A stretch of DNA of 64,000 nucleotides from Cadophora sp. MPI-SDFR-AT-0126 (lineage: Eukaryota > Ascomycota > Leotiomycetes > Helotiales > Ploettnerulaceae). Below, piece by piece: positions 21,534-33,722 of this stretch. The stretch spans positions 1,302,001-1,366,000 of the forward strand of contig JAGMVK010000005.1 in assembly GCA_020747065.1 (NCBI GenBank). The letters run 5' to 3'. The position numbers and the translations under genes were made by a program. Position 1 is the stretch's first letter. Each line of letters opens with the position of its first letter. The notes below the pieces were generated by a model that saw only the letters and a program-made list of their open reading frames with translations, made no database searches and was not told the DNA's origin.

Positions 21534-23052
21534 TTACGGGGAGCTTCCAATTAACAACCCATTGGCAATATTAACACCTCTAACAATCTCTCCAGGTAGA
21601 TCCACATCCCAAATCCAATCCATCCTTGTTTCAAAATTGGTCTTCATCTTCACCAAGTCTCCCCCGATACCTTGTTTCCGAAACCCAACTATCTCGCCCA
21701 TTTCTCTACTCGTAGACGTCACTTTCTGCGTCCGAATCCTTCTGACCTGGTCATAAGCCTGTAAGCACGCTGCGATTTCCTCGTCAAACTTCAGCGACTT
21801 TATGTCACTTCTCCCAGATGTCTTGCTCAGCACTTGGCCAAGAATATTACTCAAAACTAGTGAATCCTCGAAGGCCATTCCTGCCCCTTGGCCTTGATGA
21901 GGTGTGGTAGCATGAGCAGCATCTCCCATGAGTGCTACCTTGCCCTTGACGTATCTTGGTGCTGGAAGGTGGTCGTGAAGTGCCCACCTCTGTGAGCTTT
22001 TGAATTGCGTCAGTAGTCTTTGGATCGGTTCTCCCCAACCCTCAAAATCAGAAAGCATAGTCTCTCTGCTGACATTTTCAATCCATGTATTCTGATTTGC
22101 CTGTGACGCAGCTTCAGGGATATATTTGATTGCGACCATATTCATCATGCTTCCCCTTTCCACCGGATACATCACCACATAGCTTTCGGGGCCACAAAAC
22201 AGCGTCCCTTTGCCGACTTCTATGGTATCACCAACTATATCCAGGAATTGACCACGAGAAAACATCCCGCGGTAAGCGATGTCGCCAGTGGCTACAGGCC
22301 GTGACATGTCCACACCCGGTTCGGATAGGTCAGAGAGGACATAATGTTGACGAATGACCGATTTGATGCCATCGCAGGCAATAACCGCACCTGCTAGAGC
22401 TGTCGTCCCATCGGCGAAAGAAAGGGAAAGCTCTTTTGTCGATGTGATTTCTGAGATCGACACCAGACTTTTGCCGAACTCTGCGATGCCTTGAGGTAAC
22501 AATTCCACTAGACCCTCGAGAAAACGAGCTCTGTGTACACAGGCTCTTCCAGGCTTAGATCCTTTATGTCTAATGGTGGTGATCAGCTTGTTGAAGCTAA
22601 ACATCAAGTTTGGGTCAGCATGTAATCCATACTCGTAGAGGTAAACTGACAAAAGTCGGGGTCGTAGCATGTGTATATTCCTGCTTTGAGTACAGGTGCC
22701 TCAAGATCCAGATTTGAAGGATTCAGCGAAATGAAACATAATGAACTCACTCATTCTCGGTCCCATTTTTGATGTCTAGCCATTCCTCCTTGCCAAGACC
22801 TTGACCTTGGGCATCAAGACCTTCGTTGTAACTCACACACCTATCCAGAACTTCTTTGATCCTTGGATCAATCAATTCCAGGGCAGTAATGCTGTTCGGT
22901 CCAAGTGCTATTCCGGCTCCAATCTCTGCAAATGCAGCAGCCGACTCGTAGATCTTGTGAGATATTCCGTGGAAGGTGAGCCCAATGGATAATGTCAGGC
23001 CGCCAAGACCCCCACCAACGATCGCGATGGGTGATTTCTGCGGATTTGACAT
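21534..23052 (-). CDS. FAD-dependent aromatic-ring monooxygenase (salicylate hydroxylase-like)
   Basis: Two exons, 23052-22751 and 22596-21534, giving 454 residues, with a 154-bp intron ending in TTTAG. A second acceptor at 22681 would keep the frame and insert 28 residues, but the shorter form fits the family better. Class A flavoprotein monooxygenase: Rossmann motif IVGGGLGGL at residues 10-18, EIGAGIALGPN, VHRARFLE, an AVIACDGIKS (DG) motif, and the FAD-ribityl motif GDAAHATTPHQGQGAG. Such enzymes use NAD(P)H and oxygen to hydroxylate phenolic or pyridine acids. The substrate is not readable; salicylate, hydroxybenzoate and 6-hydroxynicotinate are candidates. An aromatic-type SDR lies downstream and decayed transporter and hydrolase genes lie upstream. 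No membrane span is seen. Confidence 0.85.
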
Positions 23053-23946
23053 CTCGAAGTACAGCTGGTAGAATACCTGGAGCTTTGCGAAGAGGCGATG
23101 AGGTCAATTGATATGTTGTATGTCAAACCCTGGCCCAAGTGTAGCTTATAACCAGGTCTTCAATGCCCCAACCTTGCGGAGGGTTTGTTGCAACTCACTG
23201 ACTAAGACGGCATACTGTGCTGTCCAATGTAAGCGGCGGACCGATTTCGAACTTCCTAGGATGACAAGCAACGATGACCAGATAGTTGGATCCCCCAAGT
23301 GGCCTTAAACGGGCGATAAAGCTGTTCCTATAATCTCGAACTGTAAGGTAGGTGGCTCGTCAAAGAGTAGCGCAATGCCGAGGCTGAAGGGTCACATATC
23401 AACCAATGAAATCGATTCCTCGAAGACAACAAAATTCTGTATCAGTTCGCATTGACCTTCGGTGCTATGTTATTCTTCTAATCTCTATGAGGTCGTCGCT
23501 TTTTGACTGTCGGGAGCGCCGCTGGTCTGCTCCGCGCCAGGCGGCACTGTACCCTGGAGCCTGGTTGCAAGGTATGTACAGTACAATAGACTGTGGGGTG
23601 CAATCAGCCAAGTCTTAATTGCCTTGCACATTACCATAACTACCTATCTGATTGTCAATAACGGGCATGGGCGGAGATCGTGATTGAAAGTCAAGTAATT
23701 GGTCAGCATACAATATTTTGAAACGAGTATACAATCAGGAAGGGATGAAAGGTGGTCCCATCAATTTTATCCGACGTGTCAGTCTCGCAGAAGCACCTCC
23801 TTCGGTCCAATATAGCTGCTCTCACTTGATACAGACAGGTGGTGGAACACTTAGATGAGCAATTGAACAGAAATTGCTTTCATTTCCAGAGCAATCGGAT
23901 AAGGCAATTCATACCTCCAGCCGTCACCAGCCACTCTCCAATAGCA
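23053..23946. other. Intergenic region between FAD monooxygenase and formamidase relic
   Basis: Divergent promoter-side region. No other coding region or repeat was seen. Confidence 0.45.
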
Positions 23947-24525
23947 ATGGCTATACCACTCACGGGCTCCATACCATGGGAACTCCAAACCTACCCTTCC
24001 ACACATAGCACCACCACCACGACATACCATAAGTCCGCAGTATCTTACACCAGCAACCCGAATGCACTCCAAAACTTGCCTCTGGATACCAGCTCTGACA
24101 GGCTCTAAGCAGAGAGTGTACCTTCCCCATCCACGCTCCCCTCACCCAAGGAAGGCTACTGGATTATCTACATCCACGGTGGTGCATGGCGCGATCCTCT
24201 CGTTACAGCGAGCTCATTCACATCTTCGGTCACATAGCTCGCAACTAATCACTCCTCCATCTTCAACACCTCATCTTTGTCTACCAATAATTCCTTCATC
24301 GCAGGAATCGCATCTAGCAATTATTCCCTGACACCCAAGACTCCCGCCGACGCAGAAGCTGACAACAGTCGCCGCGCGAAGCATCCTGATCACATCAATG
24401 ACGTGTTGCTGCTCTTGAATTTCTTTCAAAATCGAAATATCAACACAATAGGGGGCTACAAGCGAGTGCTCTGGATCGTCTATTGGCTAACCAGCGTCCG
24501 ACTTGGCATTTATCGATGACAGTCT
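23947..24525 (+). pseudogene. Kynurenine formamidase (BNA7-type) relic
   Basis: From an ATG at 23947 one frame resembles fungal kynurenine formamidase, the alpha/beta hydrolase that cleaves N-formylkynurenine in tryptophan-to-NAD synthesis. It opens with IPLTGSIPWEL, reaches YWIIYIHGGAWRDP at about 24160, and continues with AKHPDHINDVLLLLNFFQ at about 24380. The frame is cut by a TAA at about 24106 and a TAG at about 24236. The expected catalytic elbow GHSCGA is not intact: at about 24455-24500 only a distorted VLWIVYW remains, and the C-terminal Asp/His half is absent. Decay rather than an intron is likely because the stops lie inside otherwise continuous family sequence. An active copy presumably exists elsewhere in the genome (inference). 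Confidence 0.65.
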
Positions 24526-24869
24526 TGGCTTCAACACATACCAATTCGATACAGGTTTTCCATGTGCTAATTGACTTTCGAAGCCTTTTGAGTCCCAATG
24601 GTGTTAATGTGATAATGGGAAGTATCGGAGGATTGATTGCAACGTGCTCGTTCTTGCCTTTTGATGCACCGAATTACCCGATTGGGAATGGTCTCAATTT
24701 AGCTACGTCGACGACTATACGTATTACTGCTCTCGTGCTGATGATCTGGATGAGACTTGACAATAAGCAGCGTTCGAAAGTGGATGCTGAAGCGGTACTT
24801 CATAGTCTCAGCCAGAAGGAACTTCAGGATCTTGACTGGCGTCATCCCGAGTTTAGATGGAGGCCATAG
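24526..24869 (+). pseudogene. C-terminal fragment of an MFS permease (allantoate/nicotinate-permease type)
   Basis: The frame reads MGSIGGLIATCSFLPFDAPN, then YPIGNGLNLATSTT, a hydrophobic helix and MRLDNKQR, ending HPEFRWRP. This is the usual last-helix-and-tail pattern of the fungal anion:cation symporter group (DAL5/TNA1-like), in which a DAPxYxxGN loop precedes the final helix and a charged tail ends with an (N/E)FRYxx motif. Only about 100 C-terminal residues are present; the other eleven or so helices are missing. It directly follows the formamidase relic, so the two look like a fused remnant after deletion. Confidence 0.55.
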
Positions 24870-25103
24870 GTAACGATATGGAAGGAATATTATGCAGGAC
24901 CTTACGCGAAGGAGAAATGAGAATGAGCAAGAGCTTTCAAGGATCGAACGATGTATGCTTTTTCTGATATACAAGAGGCAGTCAATAATCATACGCTTAA
25001 TCTATAATCACAAAATCGGGGTTTCGCTCTCCGTCTATCGTATCCATCAGGCTAAAATCCCCAGCAACCTACGTCCCGTTCATGGACCGGAGCGGCGTAG
25101 CGA

Positions 25104-28100
25104 TTAGACCTCTTCATCACTTTCGTCGCCCAGAAGCTCTCCTTCATCGTCGTCAACAACAGCATAATCACCTCTTCCTCTTGCGAAGCTATCACGAGTC
25201 GTGAAGCGCGCAGGTCTGCTCCCACCAAAAGTCGTTCTGGCGTCGCGCCAAAGACTGGTTGCCAGTGCTGCGGCTCCCGTGGCTACCATCACGATGGCCA
25301 CGAGGACCAATTTGGGGTATTTGACGTAGGGGGGCTCGACATCCGAAGCTGCGGCTGGATTGTTAGAATTGGAGATGCTCCAGTGGCGAAAAGTAGGGGG
25401 GCCTTACATTGCTCGCCTAGTCTGATCTGCCCGAAATTGCCCATGTTTGTCCACACCCACCAGCCGACACCTGCTGCGACACCAATACATACGATGACGA
25501 TAAAGAAGATGCCGATTCCAGAAACACCATGCTTCTTCTTGAACTGCTCTCCCTTCCCGGGGCAAGGATGAGTGACACTCTTGTCGAATTCCTTTCCTCC
25601 CACACAGGTCGAGAGCGGGATACGACGGTAGCCGGTTGGGTCGTCATATTCAATACGATTCTCATCTTCCTTACAAATCAAGGAATGATCATAAGGCGTA
25701 AAGCCAGGTACGAGAGCACAAGAGCCATCGGTTTGGCGTTGATAGTTGAAGTCACTGGAACAATGTTAGCCCACGATAGAAGATTGTGCAGAGTAATCAT
25801 ACCATTCGAAATCTCTTCTTGTGCAAGAACAATTCTTCTCAATGCTGTGAAGATGAGGGATCATTTGACCATTGAAACACTTCTTGTCTGTCCTCTTTCG
25901 ATGATAAGAGGAGACGTGACCGAACAAGCAATCATCCTCCTGTGAAGGGTGCTTTGGTGTCCATAGGTAATAATCGTCAGCCTCGACGTCGTTTTCGTTC
26001 AGCTTGCACTGGACGTCTGTGAGACCCGAGAAGTCGAGGTTGACGGCCACCAGTTCATCACCATCATAACCCCAAAGTAAAAAGTTTCGCGAGTTGTCGC
26101 TGGGGACAGTTGTCAGGTCGTCAATCTCGACCTCCTTTTTAGCGAATTCGTATTCGAATCCAGTTCTCACCCTCGTCCAAAGAATAGTACACCACTTTTG
26201 TGGGGACCTTCTCCTTAACGATGACAATGATAGATCCTTGGTCGCCGAATTCCCACATATACGAACCCTTTTTGACAGACTTCCAGGTGACACCCCCATC
26301 AGACGTCATGAATGTATCCGCATCTTTCATGGAAGTGAGAGTCTCGCCCACATTTCCTGTGCCGAGCATTAAACCTATGGCAGAGGCGGATGAGTAGGTA
26401 TGGGACTTGTCGCTACGCTCAGTGTACCCATGAATATTCAGCGAACACTTCTCTAGGTTACTGTTGCTGCAAGCGAATTTCTTGCCGTCGGCATCTTTTG
26501 GAGGCGGTTTGAGATAAGCCCATTCTGCACCATCGTTGTGGGTGATCATGGTTTTGAGCTTCTTTCCCTCCTTCTTGAAGTTCTTCGATTGGTAATTGGA
26601 AACCACGTTCACCATTGCAACACCTTCGATTCCAAACATCTTCTCGAAATCCACGTAACCCGGCCCATCTCGGTCCACAGCATTCAGACTAAGGACATAA
26701 GAAGTTCCGTTGGAATTGCTCTTGATGATTGATCCATACTCATAGCCCTTTTCATTGTTCACCGTAACATGCAGAAAGACAGAATGGGTAGAGCTGTCCA
26801 GCACTGTATATTCTGTTTGATGAGGGACGGAAAAGCCATATGGGAATTCAGCATCCGCAAAAGTCAATCCATTGACACTGGTGTCGACCTTCAGCGAATC
26901 TGCCGTCTCGTCCTTCGTTGCAACGACGATGAACTCGGACATTGTAGCAAAGCCGACTACGTTTGTGAAATGGGTCACCGCCGGCTCAGTGAAGAAGTCA
27001 TCGCTGGATACAAGTTTGAATGGGTTGTCCGTGCTGTCCGCGCTCTCCTTCGATCTGACCTCACAATAGATGAGTTTGTCTCTGCTCTTCTTGTCGATCT
27101 CGGGTTTGGGCCCAGGAACGCGGTAACCGTTTTCAGGCTCTGCAATAAATGCGCACTTTCGGACATAGCGCTGCAGTGTCTTCCACTTATCATCACCACG
27201 GTCGGTAGTGATAGAAGCCACTGAATGGCATTCTGGACCACTGGGGCAATCACCTCTCCTGCCAATCCAAATGATCCATTCCTTGTTCTTAGGATGGAAG
27301 CTCATGACCGGAATACCTTCCGTGTTTGGCTTAGCAGGAGCCTGGAAACTTCGTATATTCTTGCCACGGTCTGTCGAATAGTAGACCTTTTCAGAGTCTG
27401 TTATGAAGAAAACCATGTCGTTGAAATACGAGTGGGGAATGATGGCTAGGATAGTCTCATCTTTGAACATCTGTTCCCATTTCTTGCCGTGATCTTGAGA
27501 GATGAAAACGCCTGCATCCGTTTGCATGAGGACAGTCTCGTCTGTTCCTTGACTGACACCCGTTCGTTCAAGGTAGACCTTGTTTTGAAATTTTTTACCA
27601 GTAAAACTCTTCTGAGCACCATCTGGCTTGCCAGACGCTGGGGAGCCCACAGCATCAACACACTTCCTGTCGACTGGATCGTCCCTTTGCTTTCCTTCCG
27701 CACGCTTACAATCATTGCCTGGGATGAGTCGCCAACCGGAAGAGCCCTTGAAGGTATCTTCAGACCCAAAAGCCTTGCATGCACCTTCTGGCAGAACCAA
27801 ATCGCCAGCCTTTTCGCACTCCTTTCGGTCTGCACTGCGAACGAAATTGTAATCACACTCGAAGTCGGCGTCGGTACATTCACACTGCTCAGAATGGACC
27901 TCAGGATGGTCAAATTCTTTCTTGACGAAGCAGTCAGCATCCGCCTTGCGCCTGCTGTACCATTGCTTGTGGCCCATAAGACAGGTTGGCTTGCCATCCG
28001 AATCGACTCTGGCGTACCACTTCTCCATGTCTTCCTCCTTGCACTGTGATTCTTGCATATCGTCGAAGTCTAGAACCATGAGAAATGCTGCTGCCCCTGT

Positions 28101-29721
28101 CCTCTCATCATCGATTGCTTCAAGCAAGAATTTGAGACTCGTCGAGTCTTGCAGCGTAGTGAGCTGCACTGGGCGGACTTTCTCGGGCAGATCTGCCTTG
28201 TCCCATGATTTTCCATGGTCTAGAGAATATCTGATTTCGTTGTGGAAACCTTCCTTCATCGCTACGAGAATCGAGCCTTGGTCTCCAAACTCATACTTGT
28301 GAGGGCCGTCCAAAGCTTTGCGCCAGGTCAATCCAGCATCATCTGAAACATACAAATTCCCATCCCCGTAATCCTTGAGAGATGTCCCGGTGTTGCCAAT
28401 GCCCATCAACAAGCCAGGGGCGGGGCTAGAAAATACCCTTCCAGAGTTTGAGAGTTCCGTGACGGAATGAAGATGGAGGTCTTCCTTATCTACGGTCAAA
28501 GATTCCCAAGTTCTGCCGTCATCAAAACTGATTTTGGATTTGACCTTCTTTCCGTTGGTCTTGCCACTGTCAACATCTTCCCAGTTGTCTACTACGTTGT
28601 ATAGTATGATTCCCTGCACACCATAGACTTTTTCGAAATCCACATATCCATCGGCACCCCTGTTTGTGTGTTCGAGATTTCGGGCGTAAAAGGTTCCGTT
28701 TGAGTTGCTACTGAAGAAGACACCTGTTGGGTTTGTTTCCCGGCCAGTCATAACATCAATCTGGATGCTATAATTCGTCCCTTCCAGCAGGGTATAAGCC
28801 TCCTCGGTGATCTTGTGATCGTGTGGAAAGATAGCTCTGTGCCACTTGATTGTATCATCCGAGATATACAAAGCCATTTCGTCTGTCTTATCTGCTACAG
28901 CTGCGACCACCAAATACGGATGAGAAATAGCCATATTCACAATGCCCTGTACTGTTCTGCCGGGTTCCAGTTCGGGCTCGAATTCTTGAATTGCGCCGCC
29001 GCTTGATTCGAAGAAGTTGTCGGAGACTAGAAGTCGATAGTCCTTCCTCCAGGGTGAAAACCGCCCTTTCACCACGCAGAGAATCCTATCATTATCCAAA
29101 TCCTTCTGCCCAGTTTTGAAGAGTTCGGTGGATTTGGCCCAATGGCAGCCGGAGGTATCGCTTCGTAGCATCTTTGGTGGTTTGGCAAAGTTGTCTAAGG
29201 TGTACATTGTCTAAGCTCTGTTAGTGACATCCGGAGATAAAATTGAGAACTCTTACCAGTTCGGAGCAGAAAATTCCTGTACAATCCATAGCGTTGAAGA
29301 TAATCCTATCTGGGTCTCCAGCATGGTAGGTCAAAGCCGCGTTGAAGATCGTAGCCTGCGCACCCGCCTCGAACTTCTCCCACGTCTTGCCCTGATCGCT
29401 GGTTTTGTAGTGCGTCTTCTCCACCGTAATGATATACGCTCGTTTCTTATCGAAGGGATGCATTGAAATCTCCAGCATCTTCCCCTTCCCTTCATCTATC
29501 TTGTCCCAAGTCGCGCCTGCGTCCGTCGAGCGGTAGACATCATTGTTCAGGTTATCCTCGAACAGCAGAACGTCCGAGTCTTCGAAATAGTTCACATTGT
29601 GCGGAATGAAGTCGAACTTCTTGCTCTTGACGGATGGCTTCTCCTTCTTCGCCCAGGCACCAGTGCAAAGCAGTGTCGAGAATAGGAGGCTCCGCCAGCC
29701 TGCGGCAGTTTGTAGCCTCAT
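25104..29721 (-). CDS. VPS10: Vacuolar protein sorting receptor Vps10 (sortilin family), apparent frameshift
   Basis: Four exons, 29721-29257, 29210-25803, 25754-25408 and 25354-25104, with introns of 46, 48 and 53 bp; about 1489 residues. Type I receptor cycling between late Golgi and endosome to deliver soluble hydrolases to the vacuole. The signal peptide is residues 1-24. Two tandem Vps10 beta-propeller domains follow, with many Asp-box-like repeats (SxDGGxTW, SLDxGxxW) and Cys-rich 10CC modules. Then come a transmembrane segment GIFFIVIVCIGVAAGVGWW, a second hydrophobic stretch usual in filamentous fungi, and a tail ending in FARGRGDYAVV with acidic residues. Exon lengths sum to 4471, one more than a multiple of three. 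The frame breaks at about 26159: GENW ends one frame, and FEYEFAKKEVEIDDL resumes in another. Confidence 0.92.
26155..26162 (-). other. Single-base insertion breaking the VPS10 frame
   Basis: On the minus strand, after the codon for the Trp of GENW, one surplus base (for example the A at 26159) precedes TTCGAATACG. Without it the family sequence reads straight through; with it a TAA follows within six codons. No intron consensus fits. Either a real mutation or an assembly error. Confidence 0.75.
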
Positions 29722-30604
29722 GATCGTGAGTTGATGGATAGGAGGCGCATTAAGATGCGTGGTTGCTCATCAAGTCGCCCTTGATGATATGATGTGTGAG
29801 GATTGAGGAGAACCAATAATGGATTCGGGATTCAGGATTCGTGGTCTTTCCAGCTGGTGTACTTGTGTATTCTGTAGCTCACAGAGGCTTGGCAAAGAGC
29901 TGATGAAACTCAAGCAGCCACACGTTGGACAGCTCGCGTAGTTGATGACGAAACCTTGAGCTCTCCTATTCCCGGCGTACACTTGTTGGTTCAATCAATC
30001 AAAACCTATCTTTTCGATTATTTCCTTTTGGTGTTTGGGGAAATCTTAGTGAATCCAAAATGTGCACGTTATCCATTTACAGTTGTGCTGCTCAGAGAGG
30101 GAAATGTTGAATGCCACAGTTCCATGTGATCAAAGATCCACTCTCAAAGCTTGATTCTCATGCTTCTCCAGCGACCAGATGCGATAGCGGCAAAGGCTAT
30201 TTAGCATGGAGTGGACTACTCTACTGTTGCTATTTGATACATTTACGAGCATTGTTCAATGAAGTTCTATCTTAACTGCCTCTTCGACGAGTTCTGGCCC
30301 AAGAATCATGATTCAAAAGCCGTAGTCGATGTGGCGAGTGAAGAACAAATTTAGGCAAAAACTCGCTAAAGAGAAGATAAATAGCTCTAAAAGTTTTCCA
30401 ATAGCATTAGCAATTCTATTCTGGGGCTCGTAGGTCAAGCTACGTCCCATACGTCAAGCATGTGGTATCATGTCAATCTGATGCAACCGCGAGCTATGCC
30501 ATGGGCTACGCCAACAAACCAATGCAAACAAAAAAAAGTCAGGTCCCGCTAAAGTACTATACAATCAAACAGTTCTATCTCATCATAGTCCACCACTCCA
30601 TCCA
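29722..30604. other. Intergenic region
   Basis: Promoter of VPS10 and 3' flank of the serine-rich protein gene. No coding region was seen. Confidence 0.5.
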
Positions 30605-33324
30605 CTACGTGCTCTTTCGTTGAGAGCTCTTGACCTTGTTCCAAAATCTCTTAACAACTCCAGTCTCCTTATCTGGACCCCAGCCATCAGCTCCTCCTAG
30701 GGGCCCTCTGAACTCGGATTTTTCGTCCATCGAGGTCGAAGGCTCTTCTGATAGAGGACTCTTGCATCTTTGCCAGCCATAAATTGTCGTCTCATCGGCC
30801 CGAAGATCAGGTCGTGTGAGGGTCATCCTCAGTGTCATCTCTCTGCTTCCGGCCATTGCATGAGTGTATGTTTCGGGTTGCTTGACCAACATTGGCTTGT
30901 TAATTCCGAGGTGTGAGAAGTCGGAGGAGGTTCTACTGCCTTTCGATCCAGAAGTTGCAACCGATTGGTTTTGAGGACGAAAACCGAGATCTCCTCTAGG
31001 GGTCATCGGTGACTCTGGATCGGCCATGGAGATGTCGTCGTCGAAAAGGGATGCCATATCATCGTTCAAGAACGATTGACCTCTGTCCATGCCAAACGAC
31101 TTCTTCGTTCCGCTGACCTCTCGTGACATACGCGTGGGAGGCTTATTTTCCTTGTCCGTAATGTCTGTCATTCCATCCGTGGAAGGAAACCCAAATTCAA
31201 TCGCCTCATCAAACTTTTGTGGAGATGCCAGGTATACTCGTAGCTTCAGTCGTGCTTCTGGGTCTTGATAATGTGCCGCATTCGGGTCTATCGTTGCAAC
31301 TGACAGCTTCGCTACATGCTTCGGCTGTATCAGGGACATTGTTCGAGATCTGGTTCTGCCGTGATTGAGAGGGGGCTCAGATTTCGGTGAGAGTGGTGAT
31401 CGTGGTTGAGAGGAAATAGAATTTCGTCCAAAGGGCATTTTCGAGACAGACATTTGTCGTCGGAATGAAGGTCGTCTGGTGCTAGAAGGCGTAGGAATAA
31501 CAACACCATCCAGATTGGCGTGATAATCGTCTAACACCAGCTTCAAATCCAAATCCTGCTCCTCGTCCATCCACCGAAAGCTCTCGTACATATGAGCGGC
31601 CATATTCGAGGTATTCTCGTGCTGGATGTTTGGCCGAGAGCTATCTGTGCTACTCCGGGGAGTACTAGGCCGAGAGTCGTCGAACAACGGTGTTACGGGG
31701 AGATTGCGACTGGCACGTCGACTTGCTCTGTAGATTGCTTCGTCGGCAGCGTCGAGGATTACACTCTCTCGCAGGCGGCCAGCCAGTAGCACCTGCTCTT
31801 CCCTCGTAAATTGCTTATTCTTGATCTTATCGGGTAATGTCAGAAACCACGATGCCTCAGTGCTGGAAATAGATTGTTGTCTTGCGATCTTCCGTTGTCG
31901 TCGAGAAGAGCTGCGTCGAGGTTCGATGAGGGTAACGTTCACGCCTCGGCGGTCTGCTATGGAGCTCTTTCTGTGGCTCTGGATTGGCAGATCATGAAGT
32001 GCGCTCGTCCGTGAGTTCTGGGCAAATCGCAGTCGCTCCAAGGTGGAGAAGTACTGGGGAAGAAAAGGTCAGTCGGTGCCAATTCCAAGTCCAAGGCTGA
32101 TCAACAAGAGCACGCTCGCACATCCTCTTGGGGAGGATGGAAGCCGGAGCAAGCAGTGGAAGAGGAGGAAAAACTAGAAGCATCGTATGGTTCTAGTATT
32201 CGGCGACTACTCGCTACTTCAACGCCATTATTATTCAAGTTGGGGGTGGTGGGAAGGAGGGACTGAACTAGTCCTGCAGGTACTTCGCTTTGTATGTGAC
32301 TGGATAGTGAAGCTGCATGAGGCCCATAGCGCCCCTTCAAAGTCTGCGGGATGAGCCCCAGATGGGTGCTTCAACACACCGCCCCTTGGACCCATCTGGA
32401 ATAGCATTTTCAAAGCGCGAATGGCGCCTCGAGAGATGTTGATCCCATCCTCCTATGCCACTCGCCAACGAAGCATCTTTCCCGCTGGGGAAAATAGTAG
32501 GACAGCATTGGGCTAGGTTGGAGCTAGACGGCCGAAACGGCATGTCGGGTTGAGCACAGAAGATAGACAGACAGAAAGCTAAACTCGACTTTTGGGGAGG
32601 CAACAAGAAACGATGGCAGGAGGAGTGAACGCATTATCCGAAGCGGGCACACGACGGGAGTTTCCAGCTGTTGTGTTTGAAGACCGTTTCCCAGCATAGC
32701 TGCCCGGTCGTGGAAGGGGGTGCACTATGCACTACCAAAACGGCTGGACGGCTCCTGAAAACCCTTCCCGGAATGGCGTTTTCGTCTAGATATGACCCTT
32801 CGATACTGCTGGATCTGAATGTTCCCAATTCGAGTGCTCGATATACTTTCTGTCCATGACAGCCAGCAGCACATCCAAACTTCACTCGGGGACAGTGCTC
32901 GCAGAATGACATTATGATGCGTTCGACAAAGACAAAGGACAGAGGACGATAGTGGCTGGAACACACGTACCTTTTTCCGCACAGCAATTGGCAGTGCCTC
33001 AAATTCCTCTTCAGTCGTGCCAAACCCAGTCATCTCCTTCATATTCTTCCTAAATCGTCGTGTGCTTGGGAGACTTTGTGAGGATCCAGGACGTTCGAAG
33101 GATTGAGCGTAGAGAGCTCGAGGAGAAATGGGGCTTTCGGTGAGATCGAGGTCGAAGTCGAGTTCTGGATTCGTATTCAGGTCAGACTTGGAGGTGGATG
33201 TCACCGAGGTATAGATAGGAGCGAGCGTCGAAGATGAAGATGAGGTATGGTCGGCCATCGTAGGAATCTCAAGTCTGCTGGTGCTGCTGATACTGCGGCT
33301 GCTGCTGGGCTGAAGCGGTGCCAT
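30605..33324 (-). CDS. Conserved fungal serine-rich protein of unknown function
   Basis: Two exons, 33324-32971 and 32053-30605, joined in phase 0 across a 917-bp intron (GTACGT donor, CCCCAG acceptor); 600 residues. The first exon is Ser/Thr-rich and ends in a compact MTGFGTTEEEFEALPIAVRKK helix. The second continues FSTLERLRFA, which is natural protein sequence across the junction. The central part has a likely helical segment (LPDKIKNKQFTREEQVLLAG, then RLRESVILDAADEAIYRAS), then long Ser/Pro/Arg tracts with many RxxS sites suggesting phosphorylation. The C-terminus has a TLRMTLTRPDLRA segment and a basic tail, FWNKVKSSQRKST. No enzyme domain, signal peptide or membrane span is seen. I recognise it only as a type common in Pezizomycotina. 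Confidence 0.75.
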
Positions 33325-33696
33325 GGCTGCTTTTCTCAGAGTAGGTTAGATGAATGATGGAGGAGGTCATCAATAATTGCATCTTCATGCACGAGGTGCT
33401 TGCGGTTGCTCCTGGGTAGAGATCCAGGTCTGGAGAAGGTCTGTTCTCAAGAAGTCAAGGTGAGGTGGAGTGACTGAGGTCAATCCGACAAAATCCCAGA
33501 AACTCTTCCTTGCATGGCATGGCATGCTGGCCCTGTCAAGCCGTTTACAAGAACGTTTACCAGGTACCGATTCAAGGGATGATGGCTAGTGGATCTGGAG
33601 ACAAGAGAGCATGCCAGGGGGACTTTCAAGAATAGCCTTGATATGGATCGAATATCGTTGGATCGGATAGGATTGGATGATTAGCAGGGAGTGTGG

Positions 33697-33722
33697 ACGA
33701 GAATGCTGTACGAGAATGCTGT
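33697..33722. repeat. Tandem duplication of a 13-mer
   Basis: The 13-base unit acgagaatgctgt occurs twice without a gap in intergenic DNA. Replication slippage is the simplest origin. Confidence 0.8.
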
